DNA of 41,721 bases from a bacterium (GCA_004562395.1 SFQY01000003.1:1-41721), one strand, 5' to 3'; counted from the first letter of the stretch, positions 32,795-41,573 are shown. Notes: a model not told the origin generated them from the letters alone. Program-made: numbers and translations.

Positions 32795-34987
32795 GTGGAA
32801 ACCTTTGAAGAACACTACACCGCCATGCGGGAAGCCATTCTCAAGCATATGCCCGGCGCGGATATGGCGCTGGTGGATCGGGCGGTGGAATACGCCAACG
32901 CCAAGCACGCTCTTCAGAAGCGCAAGGACGGTTCCCCCTATATCATCCACCCTCTGGCCGTGGCCCAGATCGTGGCGGAAATGGGTCTGGACATGGACGC
33001 CATTCTGGGCGCCCTGCTCCACGACTGCATCGAGGACACCGACGCCTCCCATGAGGACATCGAAAAAATCTTCGGCCCCACCGTCGCCGAGCTGGTGGAG
33101 GGCGTCACCAAGCTGACCCGGGCCAATTTCTCCACCTCCGAGCAGGCTCAAATGGAAAACCTGCGCAAGATGTTCATGGCCATGTCCAAGGACATCCGGG
33201 TGGTGCTGATCAAAATCGCCGACCGTCTGCACAACATGCGGACCATGCAGTACCAGACCCCTGCCAAGCAGATCAGCAAGTGCCAGGAGACCATGGACAT
33301 CTACGCGCCTCTGGCCCACCGGCTTGGTATGCAGCGGATCAAGTGGGAGCTGGAGGACCTGTCGCTGCGGTATCTGGCTCCCGGCGCCTATGAGGAGATC
33401 ACCTCCTATCTGCAGGCCCACAAGGAGCAGGACGAGAGCTTCATGCGCACCATCCAGGGGAAGATCACCGAGCGCCTCTCCGCCGTGGGCATCCACAACA
33501 CCACCTATGGCCGCATCAAGCACGTCTACTCCATCTACCGCAAGATGCAGGCCCAGGGCAAGACCATGGACGAGCTGTACGACATCTACGCCTTCCGGGT
33601 CATCGTGGATTCCATTCCCGACTGCTACAACGTGCTGGGCCATATCCACGACCTGTTCAACCTGGTTCCCGGCCGGTTCAAGGACTATATCTCCACCCCC
33701 AAGCCCAACATGTACCAGTCCCTGCACACCACCGTCATCGGATCCCAGGGCATTCCCTTCGAGGTGCAGATCCGCACCTGGCAGATGCACGAGACGGCGG
33801 AATACGGCATCGCCGCCCACTGGAAGTACAAGCAAGGGGCCGGAGCCGGAAGCGAAAAGGACTTCGAATGGGTGCGCCGCCTGCTGGAGAGCCAGCAGGA
33901 TTCCGACGCCGAGGAATTCGTCCAGTCCATGAAAATCGACATGTTCGACGATGAGGTCTTCGTCTACACCCCCAAGGGCCGCATCGTCTCCCTGCCCGCC
34001 GGGTCCACCCCCATCGACTTTGCCTACGCCATTCACTCCGGAGTGGGCAACTCCATGATCGGCGCCAAGGTGAACAACCGCATCGCCAACATCGACACCA
34101 AGCTGAGAAACGGCGACATTGTGGAGATCCTGACCTCCAAATCCGCCAAGGGTCCCAGCCGGGACTGGCTGAACATCTGCATGTCCAACCAGGCCCGGAC
34201 CAAGATCAAGCAGTGGTTCAAGAAGGAAAAGCGGGAGGACAACATCATCCACGGCCGGGCCTCCTTCGAATCGGAGATGAAGCGGCTGGGCCTGCCTCTC
34301 ACCGCCCTGTCCGACCCGGAGCTGGAACCCCAGCTTCTGCGCAAGCTCTCCTTTGAAACCTGGGACGATATGTATGCCGCCATCGGCTACGGGGGCCTCA
34401 CCGCCACCAAGGCCGTGGGCCGCATCCGGGACGATATCACCAAGGCCCTCAAGGCCCAGAATGCCGAAAAGGTCCCCCAGACCCCCCTGCGCATGAGGCC
34501 GGACTCCGAAGCCGTGCTGCGCAACCGCCACGCCGTCAACGGCGTCATCGTGGAGGACATCGATTCGTGCATGATCAAGTTCGCCAAATGCTGCACCCCC
34601 GTTCCCGGAGACGCCATCGTGGGCTTCATCACCAAGGGCTTCGGCGTCAGCGTCCACCGGGCGGACTGCCCCAACGCCCAGAACCGGGAGGATCCCCGGC
34701 AGGCCGCCCGCTGGGTCCGGGTCCGCTGGGCCGCTCAGGAGGAGCAGCCCTTCGATACCACCCTGGAGCTGGACTGCATCACCCGGGACGGCCTGGTCCT
34801 GGACGTGGCTACGGTGATGAGTACCTCCCGGGTTCGGGTGAAGGAGCTGAACGCCAAGGATCTTCCCGGCGGCCGCAGCACCATCATCATCCGCTTCGAG
34901 GTCAAGGACGTGGCCGAACTGGAAACCGTCCGCAAAAAGCTGCTGAACATCCGGGACGTCACCGGTTCCCGGAGAGGCCAGAATTAA
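32795..34987 (+). CDS. rel: Bifunctional (p)ppGpp synthetase/hydrolase Rel
   Basis: A 730-residue RelA/SpoT homologue that makes and degrades the stringent-response alarmone. The HD hydrolase domain (about 30-180) keeps HDCIED (76-81). The synthetase domain (about 230-380) has RFKDYISTPKPNMYQSLHTT, and its RxKD signature is that of bifunctional enzymes. A TGS domain (about 388-450; VFVYTPKGRIVSLPAGST), a zinc-finger-like domain (KFAKCCTPVPGD, HRADCPN) and a C-terminal ACT domain (about 655-730) follow. GTG 32795 begins 5 nt after the recJ stop with GAGAG upstream; ATG 32825 is an alternative. Synteny recJ-rel-dtd is conserved in Firmicutes. Confidence 0.93.
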   Translation: METFEEHYTAMREAILKHMPGADMALVDRAVEYANAKHALQKRKDGSPYIIHPLAVAQIVAEMGLDMDAILGALLHDCIEDTDASHEDIEKIFGPTVAELVEGVTKLTRANFSTSEQAQMENLRKMFMAMSKDIRVVLIKIADRLHNMRTMQYQTPAKQISKCQETMDIYAPLAHRLGMQRIKWELEDLSLRYLAPGAYEEITSYLQAHKEQDESFMRTIQGKITERLSAVGIHNTTYGRIKHVYSIYRKMQAQGKTMDELYDIYAFRVIVDSIPDCYNVLGHIHDLFNLVPGRFKDYISTPKPNMYQSLHTTVIGSQGIPFEVQIRTWQMHETAEYGIAAHWKYKQGAGAGSEKDFEWVRRLLESQQDSDAEEFVQSMKIDMFDDEVFVYTPKGRIVSLPAGSTPIDFAYAIHSGVGNSMIGAKVNNRIANIDTKLRNGDIVEILTSKSAKGPSRDWLNICMSNQARTKIKQWFKKEKREDNIIHGRASFESEMKRLGLPLTALSDPELEPQLLRKLSFETWDDMYAAIGYGGLTATKAVGRIRDDITKALKAQNAEKVPQTPLRMRPDSEAVLRNRHAVNGVIVEDIDSCMIKFAKCCTPVPGDAIVGFITKGFGVSVHRADCPNAQNREDPRQAARWVRVRWAAQEEQPFDTTLELDCITRDGLVLDVATVMSTSRVRVKELNAKDLPGGRSTIIIRFEVKDVAELETVRKKLLNIRDVTGSRRGQN

Positions 34988-35001
34988 GGAGGAACCCGAT
35001 T

Positions 35002-35226
35002 ATGTGCGCGAAGCTTCAAAAATACTGGAAATCCCTGGACCGGAACCTGATCGTGAACCAGCGGGAGCTGCTTCTGGGCCTCACTGTCTGCGCCCTGGCG
35101 GGCGTTCTCACAGGCATTCTGGTCAGCCCCCGGAAGCACATGACCATCGGCAGCTACAACGGCAACGGTACCTTCCTTCCGATGGAGGAGGAGCCGGAAG
35201 ACGCTGCCGAAGCGGAAGGAGAATAA
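35002..35226 (+). CDS. Small single-pass membrane protein
   Basis: A 74-residue protein not recognised. The N-terminal 28 residues are charged (KLQKYWKSLDRNLIVNQREL). One membrane helix follows (LLLGLTVCALAGVLTGILVS, about 29-48). A short acidic tail ends in EEEPEDAAEAEGE. The ATG has a strong AAGGAGG (34986-34992) just upstream, which together with its place 14 nt after rel and 4 nt before dtd argues that it is translated. No domain or motif suggests a function; a membrane anchor or small regulator is conceivable. Confidence 0.7.
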   Translation: MCAKLQKYWKSLDRNLIVNQRELLLGLTVCALAGVLTGILVSPRKHMTIGSYNGNGTFLPMEEEPEDAAEAEGE

Positions 35227-35230
35227 GGCC

Positions 35231-35698
35231 ATGCGCGCGGTACTGACAAGAGTGAATTCCGCCTCCGTGACCATTGACGGTCAGGTGGTGGGCCAGATTG
35301 GCCGTGGCTTTCTGATCCTGCTGGGAATCGGCCCCAACGACACCGAGAAGGAATGCCGCTATCTGGCGGAAAAGGCTCTGGGTCTTCGGATCTTCACCGA
35401 CGAAAACGACAAAATGAATCTGGGACTGGACGCCGTGGGAGGCCAGGTGCTGGTGGTCAGCCAGTTCACCCTCTACGGCAACTGCCGTAAGGGCCGCCGC
35501 CCCAGCTTCACCGACGCGGCGGATCCCGAGCTGGGCAACGCCCTGTACGAGAAGTTTCTGGCCGTCTGCGCTGAACTGGGATATCCCCCGCAGCACGGCC
35601 AATTCGGCGCCGACATGCAGGTGGCCTCCGTCAACGACGGCCCCGTGACATTGATCCTGGACACGGACCAGCTGATGGACACGCCGAGAAGAAAGTAA
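35231..35698 (+). CDS. dtd: D-aminoacyl-tRNA deacylase
   Basis: A 155-residue DTD enzyme that hydrolyses D-amino acids (and glycine mischarged to tRNA-Ala) from tRNA. The start MRAVLTRVNSASVTIDG and the active-site motifs SQFTLYG (about 77-83) and VNDGPVTLILDT (about 137-148) are intact. The second motif reads NDGPVT where many members have NxGPVT. Length is normal. The gene is 4 nt from the small membrane protein gene and probably in the recJ-rel transcript. No clear terminator was seen; repeat elements follow. Confidence 0.95.
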   Translation: MRAVLTRVNSASVTIDGQVVGQIGRGFLILLGIGPNDTEKECRYLAEKALGLRIFTDENDKMNLGLDAVGGQVLVVSQFTLYGNCRKGRRPSFTDAADPELGNALYEKFLAVCAELGYPPQHGQFGADMQVASVNDGPVTLILDTDQLMDTPRRK

Positions 35699-35808
35699 CG
35701 CCAATTCCTCAGACAATGGATCGTTTCGCGGGTGCCATTCTACGCGAATGCGCGCCCGGCGCATTTGCCTGCGTTACTTCCCTGACATGCCCGGTATCGT
35801 TATTGCGG

Positions 35809-35925
35809 TAAATGATTGTTTAGCGGGCAAGGCCCGCGGCAAATGCGTTACGCACTTTGGGTGGCAGACGCACATCCTTTGGGCCCCTCGACCACAGGTG
35901 CAGTGCTATGGTAAATGATCGTTTA
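35809..35925. repeat. Intergenic repeat element R8
   Basis: Bounded by TAAATGATTGTTTA (35809-35822) and sharing its right boundary with the left end of R9 (35912-35925). The interior has a small GCGGGC/GCCCGC hairpin near 35823 and no module shared with other copies. The flank at 35777-35808 matches the outer flank of R6 (26021-26052). A further decayed end-like sequence is at about 35714-35727. Confidence 0.65.
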
Positions 35926-36127
35926 TCTCACTAACGTGCGATGGTTCCGCCAGGGTACCGACTACCACTGTCATTGCGAACCAGTCCGCAGACTGGTGTG
36001 GCAATCCGTTCCCCTTGCAACATGTCCCAATTCGTACCGTTCCCAGGGAGAAACGGATTGCCACGTCGCTGCGCTCCTCGCAATGACAGGTGGTGGACGT
36101 ACTCTTGCTGCGCAAAACGATCATTTA
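35912..36127. repeat. Intergenic repeat element R9 with inverted CATTGCGA-type core
   Basis: The left end is an exact TAAATGATCGTTTA (35912-35925); the right end is AAAACGATCATTTA (36114-36127). The interior has long inverted arms: TGTCATTGCGA near 35969 with TCGCAATGACA near 36078, and GGCAATCCGTT near 36001 with AACGGATTGCC near 36052. R8 and R9 fill the 534-nt gap between dtd and the next gene; I see no gene there. Confidence 0.8.
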
Positions 36128-36232
36128 TACAGATATTCCATTAAAATACACATATTTGCTGCCGCGATGGGATCGTCAGGAGCGGCAGCCCGGCGGATAT
36201 GATCCTTTTATTCTATCATTGCGGGGGTTTTT

Positions 36233-36820
36233 ATGCTGAACGTCCACGCCCTGGTTCTGGGGGCTTACCAGACCAACTGCTACATCATCCACGACCGTGC
36301 ATCCTCCAGATGCTGTGTCATCGATCCCGGCTATACGCCGGAGGTCGTGCTGGACAAGCTGGAGGAGCTGGGGCTGACCCTGGAGGCGATCCTGCTGACC
36401 CATGGCCATTTTGACCATGTGGGCGGCGTAAGGGATCTGGCCGCGGAAACCGGATGCCAGGTGTACCTCTGTACCGAGGACCTGCATATGCCTCCCCAGT
36501 TGACCGCCGGACCGCTGTACTATACCAATCCCTATGGCGAAGGGGACAGCTTGCATCTGGCGGGCTTGGACATCGGGGTCATCCAGACCCCTGGCCATAC
36601 GCCCGGCTCCGTGTGTCTTCTGGTAGAGGATACCATGTTCTCCGGCGACACCCTGTTCGCCGGCTCCTGCGGCCGGACGGATCTGCCCGGCGGCGATTGG
36701 TCCTCCATGAAAAAGTCCCTGGCCCGCCTGGCCTCTCTGGAAAGCAACTACTGGGTCCTGCCGGGCCACGGAGAGTCCACTTCCTTGGCCGGGGAAAAGC
36801 GCTATAATCCATACATGTAG
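36233..36820 (+). CDS. Metallo-beta-lactamase-fold hydrolase, glyoxalase II-like
   Basis: A 195-residue single-domain hydrolase. The metal-binding motif THGHFDHVGG (about 56-65) and the later ligands in TPGHTPGSVCLL (His about 125), FSGDTLFAG (Asp about 144) and LPGHGE (His about 179) are all present. It resembles the small glyoxalase II-like proteins that are common next to recJ-rel-dtd and hemZ in clostridia. The substrate is unknown; thioester hydrolysis is a fair guess. The ribosome site is a weak GCGGGGG. It is separated from hemZ by an inverted repeat at 36821-36929. Confidence 0.87.
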   Translation: MLNVHALVLGAYQTNCYIIHDRASSRCCVIDPGYTPEVVLDKLEELGLTLEAILLTHGHFDHVGGVRDLAAETGCQVYLCTEDLHMPPQLTAGPLYYTNPYGEGDSLHLAGLDIGVIQTPGHTPGSVCLLVEDTMFSGDTLFAGSCGRTDLPGGDWSSMKKSLARLASLESNYWVLPGHGESTSLAGEKRYNPYM

Positions 36821-36929
36821 AAAATGCGCAGTGCAGAATGCAGAATGATGTATCCCGGTTCTGCAGCCCTTGCTCTGAAATTACAGGCAAAAGAAACGAC
36901 GAAATTTTGCATTCTGCATTTTGCATTTG
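36821..36929. repeat. Inverted repeat GCAGAATGCAGAAT/ATTTTGCATTCTGC between MBL gene and hemZ
   Basis: The left arm (36821-36846) and right arm (36904-36929) pair over about 26 bp with a few mismatches around a 57-nt loop. It has no TAAATGATC-type ends, so it is a separate repeat class. The right arm ends only 9 nt before the hemZ start codon and abuts its ribosome site. Confidence 0.7.
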
Positions 36930-36938
36930 AGGAAAGCT

Positions 36939-38363
36939 ATGAAATTAACACTGATTGGTCATGATGACCGTTATGCCGTGGAGCAGCTGCAGCTGGCGCT
37001 GTTTCCGGACGATACTGAGGCAGAGGCCATCTCCTCCCTGCACCGGGGAAAGACCTGGCTCACCGCCTCCGCGAAGATCACCCTGGGCGGAAAAACCGTC
37101 ACCCGGTCCCGGCGTCTGAAGGCCGATGCCGAAACGGTGCGTCTGCGCCGCCGGATCCTTCAGCAGAGCTACTACCTGGCCGCCCGGGAGCTTCTGCCCA
37201 CCGTGCCCCCCTGGGGCGCCCTGGCAGGGGTGCGGCCCACCAAAATCACCACGAAGCACCTGCTGGAAGGCGGAACCCCCGCCTCCGCCGCCCGTATGCT
37301 GAAGGATGTCTATTATGTAACGGAGGACCGCCGGAACCTGGCGGTGGACTGCTCCGTCTCCACTGTAAAAGCCGCCAGTCTGTTACGACCCGGCGACCTT
37401 TCCGTCTATGTGGGCATTCCCTTCTGCCCCACCCGCTGTACCTACTGCAGCTTTGTCAGCAGGACCATCGGCAAAAAAACCGAGCTGCTGGAGCCTTACC
37501 TTGCCGCCCTGCTCCGGGAGATCCAGGTGACCGGGCGTCTTCTGCGGGACTCCGGCAGGCGCTTACGCACACTGTACATCGGCGGCGGCACCCCCACCAC
37601 CCTGTCCGCAGCCCAGCTGGTCACCCTTCTGGACGCCATCTCCGACGCCTTCGACCTGTCCGGCTGTCTGGAATTTACCGTAGAGGGCGGCCGTCCCGAT
37701 ACCCTGGACGAAGAAAAGCTCCGGACCATCCGGGATCATGGTGCCGGTCGCATGAGCATCAATCCCCAGACCATGGAGGACTCCGTTCTCCGGGCCTGCG
37801 GCCGCCCCCACACTGGGGCCGACGTGCTCCGGGCCTACCGTCAGGCGGAGGAGGCGGGCTTTGACGCCGTGAATATGGACCTCATCGCGGGACTGCCCAC
37901 GGACTCGGAGGAGGGCTTCCGCCGTTCCCTGGACGCCGTAGCGGCTCTGAACCCCGCCAACATCACCGTCCACACCCTGGCCCTGAAAAAGGGCGCGGAC
38001 CTGTTCCAGCACCGGGAAAACCTCCCCAGCCCCCAGGCCGTAGCCGCCATGGTGGATTACGCCGGCGCAGCCCTCCGGGCTCTGGGCTACCGGCCCTACT
38101 ACCTGTACCGGCAGAAATACATGTCCGGCAGCTTTGAAAACGTGGGCTGGAGCCGGGACGGCCTGGACTGCCTGTACAACATCTATATGATGGAGGAGCT
38201 GCACACCATCGTCTCCCTGGGAGGCGGCGGCATGAACAAGGTGAACCTGCCAGACGGCAGCCTGCGCCGGTTCCACAACCCAAAATTCCCCGAACAGTAC
38301 ATTGAAATGCTGGATTCCGTCGTGCAGCAGAAGGAAGAACTGTTCGATCTGATGAATGGATAA
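36939..38363 (+). CDS. hemZ: Oxygen-independent coproporphyrinogen III oxidase-like HemZ (radical SAM)
   Basis: A 474-residue radical SAM protein of the HemZ family. An N-terminal region (1-150) contains PPWGALAGVRPTKITTKHLL, typical of HemZ. The radical SAM core has VGIPFCPTRCTYCSF (CxxxCxxC cluster, about 159-166) and YIGGGTPTTL (about 210). The C-terminal part has the family's YRPYYLYRQKYM and LGGGGMNK. Family members are annotated as anaerobic coproporphyrinogen dehydrogenases. No other haem genes are nearby, so that role is by family only. ATG 36939 has GAGGAAAG upstream; the longer frame reads into the inverted repeat. Confidence 0.9.
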   Translation: MKLTLIGHDDRYAVEQLQLALFPDDTEAEAISSLHRGKTWLTASAKITLGGKTVTRSRRLKADAETVRLRRRILQQSYYLAARELLPTVPPWGALAGVRPTKITTKHLLEGGTPASAARMLKDVYYVTEDRRNLAVDCSVSTVKAASLLRPGDLSVYVGIPFCPTRCTYCSFVSRTIGKKTELLEPYLAALLREIQVTGRLLRDSGRRLRTLYIGGGTPTTLSAAQLVTLLDAISDAFDLSGCLEFTVEGGRPDTLDEEKLRTIRDHGAGRMSINPQTMEDSVLRACGRPHTGADVLRAYRQAEEAGFDAVNMDLIAGLPTDSEEGFRRSLDAVAALNPANITVHTLALKKGADLFQHRENLPSPQAVAAMVDYAGAALRALGYRPYYLYRQKYMSGSFENVGWSRDGLDCLYNIYMMEELHTIVSLGGGGMNKVNLPDGSLRRFHNPKFPEQYIEMLDSVVQQKEELFDLMNG

Positions 38364-38383
38364 ACGAAAGGAAGGTTTTTCCC

Positions 38384-39700
38384 TTGGATACCCTGATCTC
38401 CAACGTCACCGCGGTGACTATGAACCCCCGGATGGAAGTGATCTTCGGCGCGTACATCGGCATTGACGGCGGCAAGATCGTTTCCATCTCCAAAACGCCC
38501 CCCAAGGAGACTCCCAAAACCATCCTGGAAGGCACCGGCATGGTAGCCATTCCGGGCCTGATCAACTGTCATACCCATCTGGCCACCTCCGTGCTGCGCT
38601 GCTTCACCGACGATCTGAGCAACACCGAGGCGCTGCAGGCACTGCTGCAGAAGGAGGCCAAAATGGACTCCCGGACCGCCAAGGCAGCCGCTCTGCTGTC
38701 CATCGCCGAGTGCCTGCGCTTCGGCGTGACCTCCGTGTCCGACCTGTACTACTATCCCAACGCCACCGCCGAGGCCGTGGCCCAGTCCGGCATCAAGGCC
38801 AATCTGGCCCTGTCCAGCTACCGCTTCATCGACCAGAACGAGGATTTTGACTTCGAAACCGACGAGCAGTGCCGGGAGCTGGTAACCGTCACGGACCGTT
38901 GGCACGGCTTTGACAACGGCCGAATCCGAATCGACGCCGGAATCTACGCCGAGTACACCAGCAACTACCGCCTCTGGGAGGGGCTGGCAGGCTACGCTTC
39001 GGAAAAGGGCATCGGTATGCAGCTGCACCTGGCCGAAACCCAGAGGGAGGTGGACTCCTGCCAGGAGCGCACCGGCATGGGTCCCGGGGAGCTGCTGAAC
39101 TGCCACAATCTCTTTGCCGTCCCCGCTGTCGCCGCGGGCTGTACATATTTGGAGCCTCATGAGCGTAAACTGCTGGGGAAGAGGCATGTCTCCGCCGTAG
39201 CCACACCCCTCACTGCCTACAAAAACGGCCAGCGCTCCACCCCCATTCTGGAATCCGTCCAGGCGGGGATGAATGTAGCCCTGGGTACCGGCGGCGCCAT
39301 CGAGTGCGGAAATCTGGATATGTTTGAGGTCATGCGCTTTGCCGCCATGTCCGCCCGGGAGGAAAGCGGCGACCCTGCGGCCCTGCCCTCCTCCGCCGCC
39401 CTGATGATGGCCACCGTCACCGGCGCCCAGGCCCAGGGCCGGTCCAAAGAGTGCGGTATGCTCCAGGTGGGCATGGATGCCGACCTGGCCCTGCTGGATT
39501 TCTCCGCCCCCCATCTGATGCCCTGCCACAACGTCCTCAACGCTCTGGTGTGGTCCGCCAAGGGCGGCGACGTGGCTCTGACCATGGTCCGGGGCAAGAT
39601 CCTCTACCAGAACGGCCGCTTCCCCACCATCGATCTGAAGGAAGTTGTGGAAGAACTGACTAACTACGCGATTCCCAAGCTGTTCGACGACCAAAAATAA
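38384..39700 (+). CDS. Amidohydrolase-fold protein with missing metal ligands (MtaD/SsnA-like), TTG start
   Basis: A 438-residue intact protein of the cytosine/adenosine-deaminase-related amidohydrolases. The first metal motif HTHL (63-66) and the strand-5 motif QLHLAET (His 215, Glu 218) are present. The later ligands are gone. The usual AHC His is Gly in AAGC (251-253). The SHNPxSN-type His is Ala in VATPLTAYK (273). The metal-binding and proton-transfer Asp of GTDGA is Gly in LGTGGAIECGNLDMF (303). Deaminase or hydrolase chemistry of the standard type therefore looks impossible. The TTG at 38384 has AAAGGAAGG upstream. It follows hemZ by 20 nt and is probably co-transcribed. Possible binding or regulatory role. 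Confidence 0.82.
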   Translation: MDTLISNVTAVTMNPRMEVIFGAYIGIDGGKIVSISKTPPKETPKTILEGTGMVAIPGLINCHTHLATSVLRCFTDDLSNTEALQALLQKEAKMDSRTAKAAALLSIAECLRFGVTSVSDLYYYPNATAEAVAQSGIKANLALSSYRFIDQNEDFDFETDEQCRELVTVTDRWHGFDNGRIRIDAGIYAEYTSNYRLWEGLAGYASEKGIGMQLHLAETQREVDSCQERTGMGPGELLNCHNLFAVPAVAAGCTYLEPHERKLLGKRHVSAVATPLTAYKNGQRSTPILESVQAGMNVALGTGGAIECGNLDMFEVMRFAAMSAREESGDPAALPSSAALMMATVTGAQAQGRSKECGMLQVGMDADLALLDFSAPHLMPCHNVLNALVWSAKGGDVALTMVRGKILYQNGRFPTIDLKEVVEELTNYAIPKLFDDQK

Positions 39701-39741
39701 AAGAGAGTGGTAACTATTCAGCAGTAGCAAAGACTTTCGTG

Positions 39742-39887
39742 TAAATGATTGTTTATATCCGCACCCAACGTAGGGCGGGGGCTCGCCCCCGCCGACGCAC
39801 CTATGGTTTTGCATACTTGCGTCTAACGCAGCAGATTGCGTGTCCTACCTGTTCGGCGGGGGCAAGCCCCCGCCCTACGTTGGGTGC
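39742..39887. repeat. Intergenic repeat R10 with 22-bp inverted arms
   Basis: It begins with TAAATGATTGTTTA (39742-39755). A perfect 22-bp inverted repeat follows (39761-39782 with 39866-39887). Each arm also forms its own GC hairpin (about 39776-39793 and 39857-39872). The GTAGGGCGGGG core is shared with R3. No right-hand TAAACGATCATTTA was found before the next gene at 39942, so this copy may be decayed or one-ended. Confidence 0.75.
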
Positions 39888-39941
39888 AGTGTGATACAGC
39901 GATCTCATTCTCGCATTTCCTGCCGCAGAAAGGATGAAACC

Positions 39942-41537
39942 ATGTCTGATACCCAAAAAAAGCAGAACTTTCTCCAGGGTACTGCCCTTCTCGCCATGGC
40001 CACCGCCATCGTCAAGGTCATCGGCGCGCTGTATAAGATCCCCCTCAACGCCATCATCGGCGAGCAGGGCTTCGGCTATTTCAACACCGCTTATGAGATC
40101 TACAACGTGCTTCTGATGGTCTCCACCGCGGGTCTTCCCGTGGCCATGAGCCGGATGATCTCCCAGGCCAGCTCTCTGGGCAGCTACAACCAGGTACGCC
40201 GGATCTACAAAACCGCCCGGGGCATCTTCCTGGGGCTGGGCATCACCGGCAGCCTGCTGATGACCCTCTTCTGCCGCCAGCTGGCCCGGTTCCAGAACCA
40301 GCCCGACGCCTGGGTGGCCATCGGCTGTCTGGGTCCCTGTGTCCTGCTCATCTGCATCATGAGTACCTTCCGGGGCTTCTTCCAGGGGCAGAGCAATATG
40401 CTCCCCACCTCCGTCTCCCAGGTGTTGGAGGCTGTGATCAAGCTCATCGTGGGCATGGCGGCGGCGCTGCTGATCCTGAAGCTGACGAACAGCGTTCCCC
40501 TGGCCTCCGGCGGCGCCATTCTGGGCGTCACGGTGGGGTGCCTGGTGGCTTCGTTCTATCTCTTCGGCCGTTTCCGGCGCAGCTACTCCCAGCTTCCCCT
40601 CTCCGGCGATGAGCCCCGGTCCTTCCAGGATACCGCCAGAGGCCTGCTGATCATCGCCATTCCCATCACCATCGGTTCTGCCGGGCTGCAGCTTCTGACC
40701 ATGCTGGAAACCAAGATCTACATGGGCCGGCTCCTGGGTCTGGGGATCAGCCAAGCCTCCGCTGATACCATGCGGGGCATCTACGGCATGACCCAGACCA
40801 TCTTCAACATGCCCTGCGCCTTTATCACCCCCATCACCATCAGCATCATCCCCGCCATCGCCTCCCACCTGACCCTGTGCAACAATGCCGAGGCAAAGGC
40901 CACCGAGGAATCCGCCGCCCGGATCACCGGGCTGATCTCCATGCCCTGCGCCATCGGACTGGCCCTGATGGCCCAGCCTGTCACCGCCCTGCTGGGTGGC
41001 TACTCCGGGCAAAACCTGGCCCTGGCCACGAAGCTGATGACGGTTCTGGGCGTTTCCATCATGTTCAACGCCGTCGTGCTGGTCACCACCGCCATTATGC
41101 AGGCCCACGGCCACGCCGTCCGGCCGGTGATCAATATGCTCATCGGCGGCGTGCTGAAGCTGGCGGCGGTGTATATCCTCACCGGCAACCCCAACATCGG
41201 CATTGTGGGCACCCCTGTGGGTACGCTTCTGTGCTATATGGCCATCGCTGCCCTGAATCTGTACTCCATGCGCTCCCTGCTGGAACAGCCCCCCGCCATT
41301 GTCCGGAATCTGGTGCGGCCCTTCCTGGCGGCAGCCATCATGGGCGCCTTTGTGTACGGCGGCCTGCAGGGGCTGAAGGCCCTGGGAATCACCAGCCGCC
41401 TGATCCTGTGTGCCCTGCCCATCGCGTTGGGTGTGGTGGTGTATCTGGCCGCTGCCCTGAAGCTGAAGGCCGTCACCAGAGAGGACTGCCTGCTGCTGCC
41501 CAAGGGGGAAAAGATCGTCCGGCTGCTGAAGCTGTAA
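39942..41537 (+). CDS. SpoVB/MurJ-type lipid flippase (MOP superfamily)
   Basis: A 531-residue membrane protein with about 14 hydrophobic segments. The N-terminal pattern FLQGTALLAMATAIVKVIGALYKIPLNAIIG and FGYFNTAYEIYNVLLMVSTAGLPVAMSRMIS is typical of SpoVB and related polysaccharide flippases. STFRGFFQGQSNMLPTSVSQVLEAVIKL (about 145-172) is a further hallmark. Such proteins move undecaprenyl-linked precursors across the membrane for wall or cortex synthesis. ATG 39942 has AAAGGATG upstream. It stands alone after repeat R10. Whether it is the vegetative flippase or sporulation-specific cannot be told. Confidence 0.9.
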   Translation: MSDTQKKQNFLQGTALLAMATAIVKVIGALYKIPLNAIIGEQGFGYFNTAYEIYNVLLMVSTAGLPVAMSRMISQASSLGSYNQVRRIYKTARGIFLGLGITGSLLMTLFCRQLARFQNQPDAWVAIGCLGPCVLLICIMSTFRGFFQGQSNMLPTSVSQVLEAVIKLIVGMAAALLILKLTNSVPLASGGAILGVTVGCLVASFYLFGRFRRSYSQLPLSGDEPRSFQDTARGLLIIAIPITIGSAGLQLLTMLETKIYMGRLLGLGISQASADTMRGIYGMTQTIFNMPCAFITPITISIIPAIASHLTLCNNAEAKATEESAARITGLISMPCAIGLALMAQPVTALLGGYSGQNLALATKLMTVLGVSIMFNAVVLVTTAIMQAHGHAVRPVINMLIGGVLKLAAVYILTGNPNIGIVGTPVGTLLCYMAIAALNLYSMRSLLEQPPAIVRNLVRPFLAAAIMGAFVYGGLQGLKALGITSRLILCALPIALGVVVYLAAALKLKAVTREDCLLLPKGEKIVRLLKL

Positions 41538-41573
41538 GTTTTCCCGAAAACACAGCTTTTTGCGAAAAATCAC

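Noticed and set aside
35699..36232. Small open frames in the gap between dtd and the hydrolase gene
   Set aside because: They run through the repeat elements R8 and R9, lack ribosome sites and encode repeat-derived sequence.
38384..39700. Amidohydrolase gene as a pseudogene
   Set aside because: The frame is intact over the full family length with a good ribosome site, so it is kept as a CDS despite the lost metal ligands.
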